A stretch of 13,765 nucleotides of DNA from an uncultured Bacilli bacterium. GTDB lineage: Bacteria > Bacillota_I > Bacilli_A > RF39 > UBA660. The translations under genes were made by a program, and so were the position numbers. The notes beneath the pieces were generated by a model, which was given only the letters and a program-made list of their open reading frames with translations, made no database searches and was not told the DNA's origin. Location of the stretch: positions 1 through 13,765 of the forward strand of contig CALVVC010000019.1 in assembly GCA_944363755.1 (NCBI GenBank), given 5' to 3'. Shown here in pieces: positions 11,678-13,765 of this stretch; the stretch's first letter is position 1; each line of letters begins with the position of its first letter.

Positions 11678-12215
11678 CATAGTTATTTGCTTTAACTTCC
11701 ATAAAGCTTCTTGGATGATTACATACTGGACATACATCAAGGGCATCACTACCAACATATACATGTCCACAATTACGACAAATCCAAATCTTATCTCCAT
11801 CTTTATGGAATACTTTATCATCTTTAACATTCTTAAGAAGTGTTAAGTATCTTTCTTCATGTTCTTTTTCAATCTTTGCTACACTTTCAAATAGATATGC
11901 TAAACGATCAAAACCTTCTTCACGAGCAGTTTCAGCGAAACTTTTATACATATCTGTCCACTCATAATTTTCTCCTGCTGCAGCATCCTCTAAATTAGTC
12001 ATTGTATCAGGAATATCTCCTCCATGTAATTCTTTAAACCAAAGTTTAGCATGCTCTTTTTCATTATTAGCAGTTTCTTCAAAAATAGCAGCGATTTGTT
12101 CATAACCATCTTTTCTAGCTTTAGATGCGTAATATGTATATTTATTACGAGCTTGACTTTCTCCTGCAAATGCAGTCATTAAATTTTGTTCAGTTTTTGA
12201 ACCTTTTAATTCCAT
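11673..12215 (-). CDS. rbr: Rubrerythrin
   Basis: Rubrerythrin reduces hydrogen peroxide in anaerobes, taking electrons from NAD(P)H through rubredoxin-like carriers, and acts in the cytoplasm. The 180-aa protein has the four-helix diiron domain with E19, the E52-x2-H55 motif (NNEKEHA), E95, and a second E116-x2-H119 motif (KIEKEHE). A C-terminal rubredoxin-like iron site follows, with C146/C149 (CRNC) and C162/C165 (CPVC). Length and domain order match classical rubrerythrins. The start at ATG 12215 has AGAAGG eight bases upstream. It follows the hydrogenase-like gene by 32 bases and is probably co-transcribed with it and with the PerR-like regulator further upstream. This is the expected target set of peroxide control. 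Confidence 0.96.
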   Translation of the reverse strand: MELKGSKTEQNLMTAFAGESQARNKYTYYASKARKDGYEQIAAIFEETANNEKEHAKLWFKELHGGDIPDTMTNLEDAAAGENYEWTDMYKSFAETAREEGFDRLAYLFESVAKIEKEHEERYLTLLKNVKDDKVFHKDGDKIWICRNCGHVYVGSDALDVCPVCNHPRSFMEVKANNYE

Positions 12216-12247
12216 ATTTAATACCTTCTTTCTATATTTTATTTATA

Positions 12248-13552
12248 TTAAAGAGATAAATCTCTTAATATACTACTTCTATCTTTAAAATTAGTATGAA
12301 GAAGTTTAAGTGCTTTAGGACTATTAGGATAACCTAAATAGGTTTTATAGATATTTATAACATTAGGATTTTTATAACAAAATCTAATAGTGTTACTTTT
12401 ATCATCACTATCTAAAGATAAAGCTCTTTTTATATTTATATCATCCATTTTATTAATAGGTGATAATACTTGTCCTCCACCAGAAACACATCCTAAAGGA
12501 CAATTCATAACTTCTATAAAATCATAATTATCTAGGTCTTTAAGTATTTCTTCTATATTTTTCATACCTTGTAAAGAGGCAACTCTTAATTTATATGGGC
12601 CAATATTAATAGTAGTCTTATTTATTGTACCACTTTTTTTATTTTCTTCAAGAGCTAGAGAGTCTATAATTTTATCTTCTCCTGTTATTATATAGTTAAC
12701 ACATCTTAAAACAGACTCTAATACTCCTCCACTTCTACCAAAGATAAGTCCTCCTCCACTTCCTTTTGATAAAAGTGAATCAAACTCTTTAGGTTTTACC
12801 TTCTTTATATCAATACCTGATTCTTTTAAAAGTAATACTAATTCACTAGTAGTAATAGCAATATCCATACTTATTTCTGTTCTTTTTACCTCATACTTTT
12901 TAGCAGTACACGGTACTACTACTACATTAATTATTTTATCTTTTGGTATATTCATCATATTTAGAAAATATGTATTGATAATAGAACTTTGTATACCTAT
13001 AGGACTTTTAACAGTAGATAGATGATTTAATTTATCAGGATGATATATTTCTAAATATTTAACCCATGATGGACAACATGATGTAAACATAGGTAGAGTC
13101 TTCTTATTCTTTAATCTATCAACTAACTCATATGCTTCTTCCATAACAGTCATATCTGCACCAGTTGTAACATCAAAGACATAGTCAAAACCTATCTCTT
13201 TTAAAGCCCCAACTAATTCTTTTTCAAGAAATGTACCAGGATTAAGTCCAAAGCCTTCACCAATTGATGTTCTAACAGCAGGAGCAACTGAAATAGTAAC
13301 TATTTTATCAGTATCATGTAAATAATTTAAGACTTTTTTATAATCATATTTAGGAACTAAGGCTCCAACAGGACAATTTAAAATACATTGTCCACAGTTT
13401 ATACATACTGCTTTTTTACATTTATCATTATAATTAATTCCTATCTCATCATGACAAATAGTTTTACATCTACCACAATTAATACATCTTTCCTTAATTC
13501 TTTTAATACTTTCGTTATCTTCATCAATCCTAACCGCTTTATTAAGCTCCAT
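12248..13552 (-). CDS. [FeFe]-hydrogenase large-subunit-like iron-sulfur protein
   Basis: The 434-aa protein has a ferredoxin-like 2[4Fe-4S] domain (C23-x2-C26-x2-C29-x3-C33 and C50-x2-C53-x2-C56-x3-CP) and an H-cluster domain. The three signatures are TSCCPSW (C159/C160), VPCTAKKYE (213-221) and EVMNCPLGCVSGGGQ (C351, C355), so all four cluster cysteines and the proton-transfer cysteine are kept. The second signature has Val where most active enzymes have Met (MPC). It is short, without the extra N-terminal clusters of clostridial CpI, as in M2-type or group B enzymes. Hydrogen production or oxidation is likely but not proven; a sensor role is possible. I use ATG 13552 (MELNKAV) with AAGGAG ten bases upstream, four bases after the regulator gene. 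A longer frame to 13591 would overlap that gene. Confidence 0.88.
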   Translation of the reverse strand: MELNKAVRIDEDNESIKRIKERCINCGRCKTICHDEIGINYNDKCKKAVCINCGQCILNCPVGALVPKYDYKKVLNYLHDTDKIVTISVAPAVRTSIGEGFGLNPGTFLEKELVGALKEIGFDYVFDVTTGADMTVMEEAYELVDRLKNKKTLPMFTSCCPSWVKYLEIYHPDKLNHLSTVKSPIGIQSSIINTYFLNMMNIPKDKIINVVVVPCTAKKYEVKRTEISMDIAITTSELVLLLKESGIDIKKVKPKEFDSLLSKGSGGGLIFGRSGGVLESVLRCVNYIITGEDKIIDSLALEENKKSGTINKTTINIGPYKLRVASLQGMKNIEEILKDLDNYDFIEVMNCPLGCVSGGGQVLSPINKMDDINIKRALSLDSDDKSNTIRFCYKNPNVINIYKTYLGYPNSPKALKLLHTNFKDRSSILRDLSL

Positions 13553-13556
13553 ATCT

Positions 13557-13765
13557 TTACTTCTCCTTACAACTATTACATATACCTTCAAATACTAAAT
13601 TAATGTGTTTAATATCTTTTAAATTAGAAGTTGATAACATATTATCAATTATATTTTTATCTAGAAATACATCAGTAATCTTATTACATTCAAGACAGTA
13701 GAAATGATAATGATCTTTTCTATAATCGTAATGTATACCATCAGGGCATTCAATCTTTCTAATTA
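13557..13765 (-). CDS. Fur/PerR-family metalloregulator, C-terminal part, cut by window edge
   Basis: The last 69 residues of a Fur-superfamily repressor are visible. They contain the metal and dimerisation region DHYHFYCLECNKITDV and end with EGICNSCKEK, giving two CxxC pairs for the structural zinc site, as in PerR and Fur. The N-terminal DNA-binding domain is outside the window. The HYHF(Y)C context and the coupling to rubrerythrin and hydrogenase genes favour a PerR-like peroxide sensor, but Fur or Zur cannot be excluded from this part alone. The stop (13557-13559) is four bases before the hydrogenase start, so the regulator probably controls its own operon. Confidence 0.88.
   Translation of the reverse strand, partial: IRKIECPDGIHYDYRKDHYHFYCLECNKITDVFLDKNIIDNMLSTSNLKDIKHINLVFEGICNSCKEK

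Noticed and set aside
13553..13591. Longer hydrogenase start (13 extra residues)
   Set aside because: It would overlap the end of the regulator gene in another frame and would have no ribosome site, whereas ATG 13552 has AAGGAG at a good distance.
13388..13603. Plus-strand frame of 71 codons opposite the hydrogenase and regulator genes
   Set aside because: It is antisense to the conserved ferredoxin-type cysteine motifs and has low-complexity Thr/Ile/Asn composition, so it is a shadow.
1..13765. tRNA or rRNA genes, CRISPR arrays, insertion sequences, prophage or attachment sites
   Set aside because: No cloverleaf-like or rRNA segments, no regularly spaced repeats and no transposase or integrase were found on either strand by eye.

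Overview
The window comes from the chromosome of a strongly AT-rich, Gram-positive (Firmicutes/Bacillota) anaerobe. L27 carries the Firmicutes N-terminal extension that Prp removes, and prp sits between rplU and rpmA. rplU has a leader of the L21-autoregulation type. Shine-Dalgarno sites are strong, TTG and GTG starts are used, and several promoters carry an extended -10 (TGn). A putative [FeFe] hydrogenase, a rubrerythrin and a PerR/Fur-like regulator point to strict anaerobic life. TGG encodes Trp and TGA is used as a stop, so the code is standard. A gut-type Bacilli or clostridial lineage is likely, but I cannot name the species.

Every protein gene of ordinary length is on the minus strand, so transcription runs from high to low coordinates. 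(1) 13765-11673: a PerR/Fur-type regulator (cut by the window edge), an [FeFe]-hydrogenase-like protein and rubrerythrin, closed by a strong hairpin. This looks like an oxygen/peroxide and electron-disposal operon. (2) 11538-7551: an envelope or exopolysaccharide operon with its own promoter: a GT4 glycosyltransferase, a PssD/Alg14-like protein, a PssE/Alg13-like protein fused to a membrane domain, a membrane-anchored SGNH/GDSL hydrolase and an unknown protein. (3) 7543-6476: promoter, L21 leader, rplU, prp, rpmA. (4) 6449-3941: candidate promoter, obg and a HExxH putative metallopeptidase joined by a TAATG overlap. (5) 3940-3271: about 670 bases without a conventional gene. (6) 3270-1: a tightly packed translation/RNA-modification operon: a YgjP-like metalloprotein, a SpoU/TrmH methyltransferase, rimM, a cysteine hydrolase, trmD and an unknown gene leaving the window.

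The most unusual part is region 5. It holds two related units of about 350 and 290 bases. Each has a plus-strand promoter with an extended -10, a short RNA hairpin at the predicted 5' end, a tiny hydrophobic ORF on the opposite strand (33 aa at 3407-3508; 22 aa at 3781-3849), inverted end sequences, and a plus-strand terminator with the same stem (AATGTATCTT/AAGATACATT). In the better preserved unit the small ORF has a Shine-Dalgarno site, its own promoter and a terminator. A convergent plus-strand RNA overlaps its 3' end, and the mRNA's 5' and 3' ends can pair over about 25 bp. This is the architecture of a type I toxin-antitoxin locus (TxpA/RatA, BsrG/SR4, hok-like end pairing), but I do not recognise the peptide. 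The second unit looks like a decayed or diverged copy.
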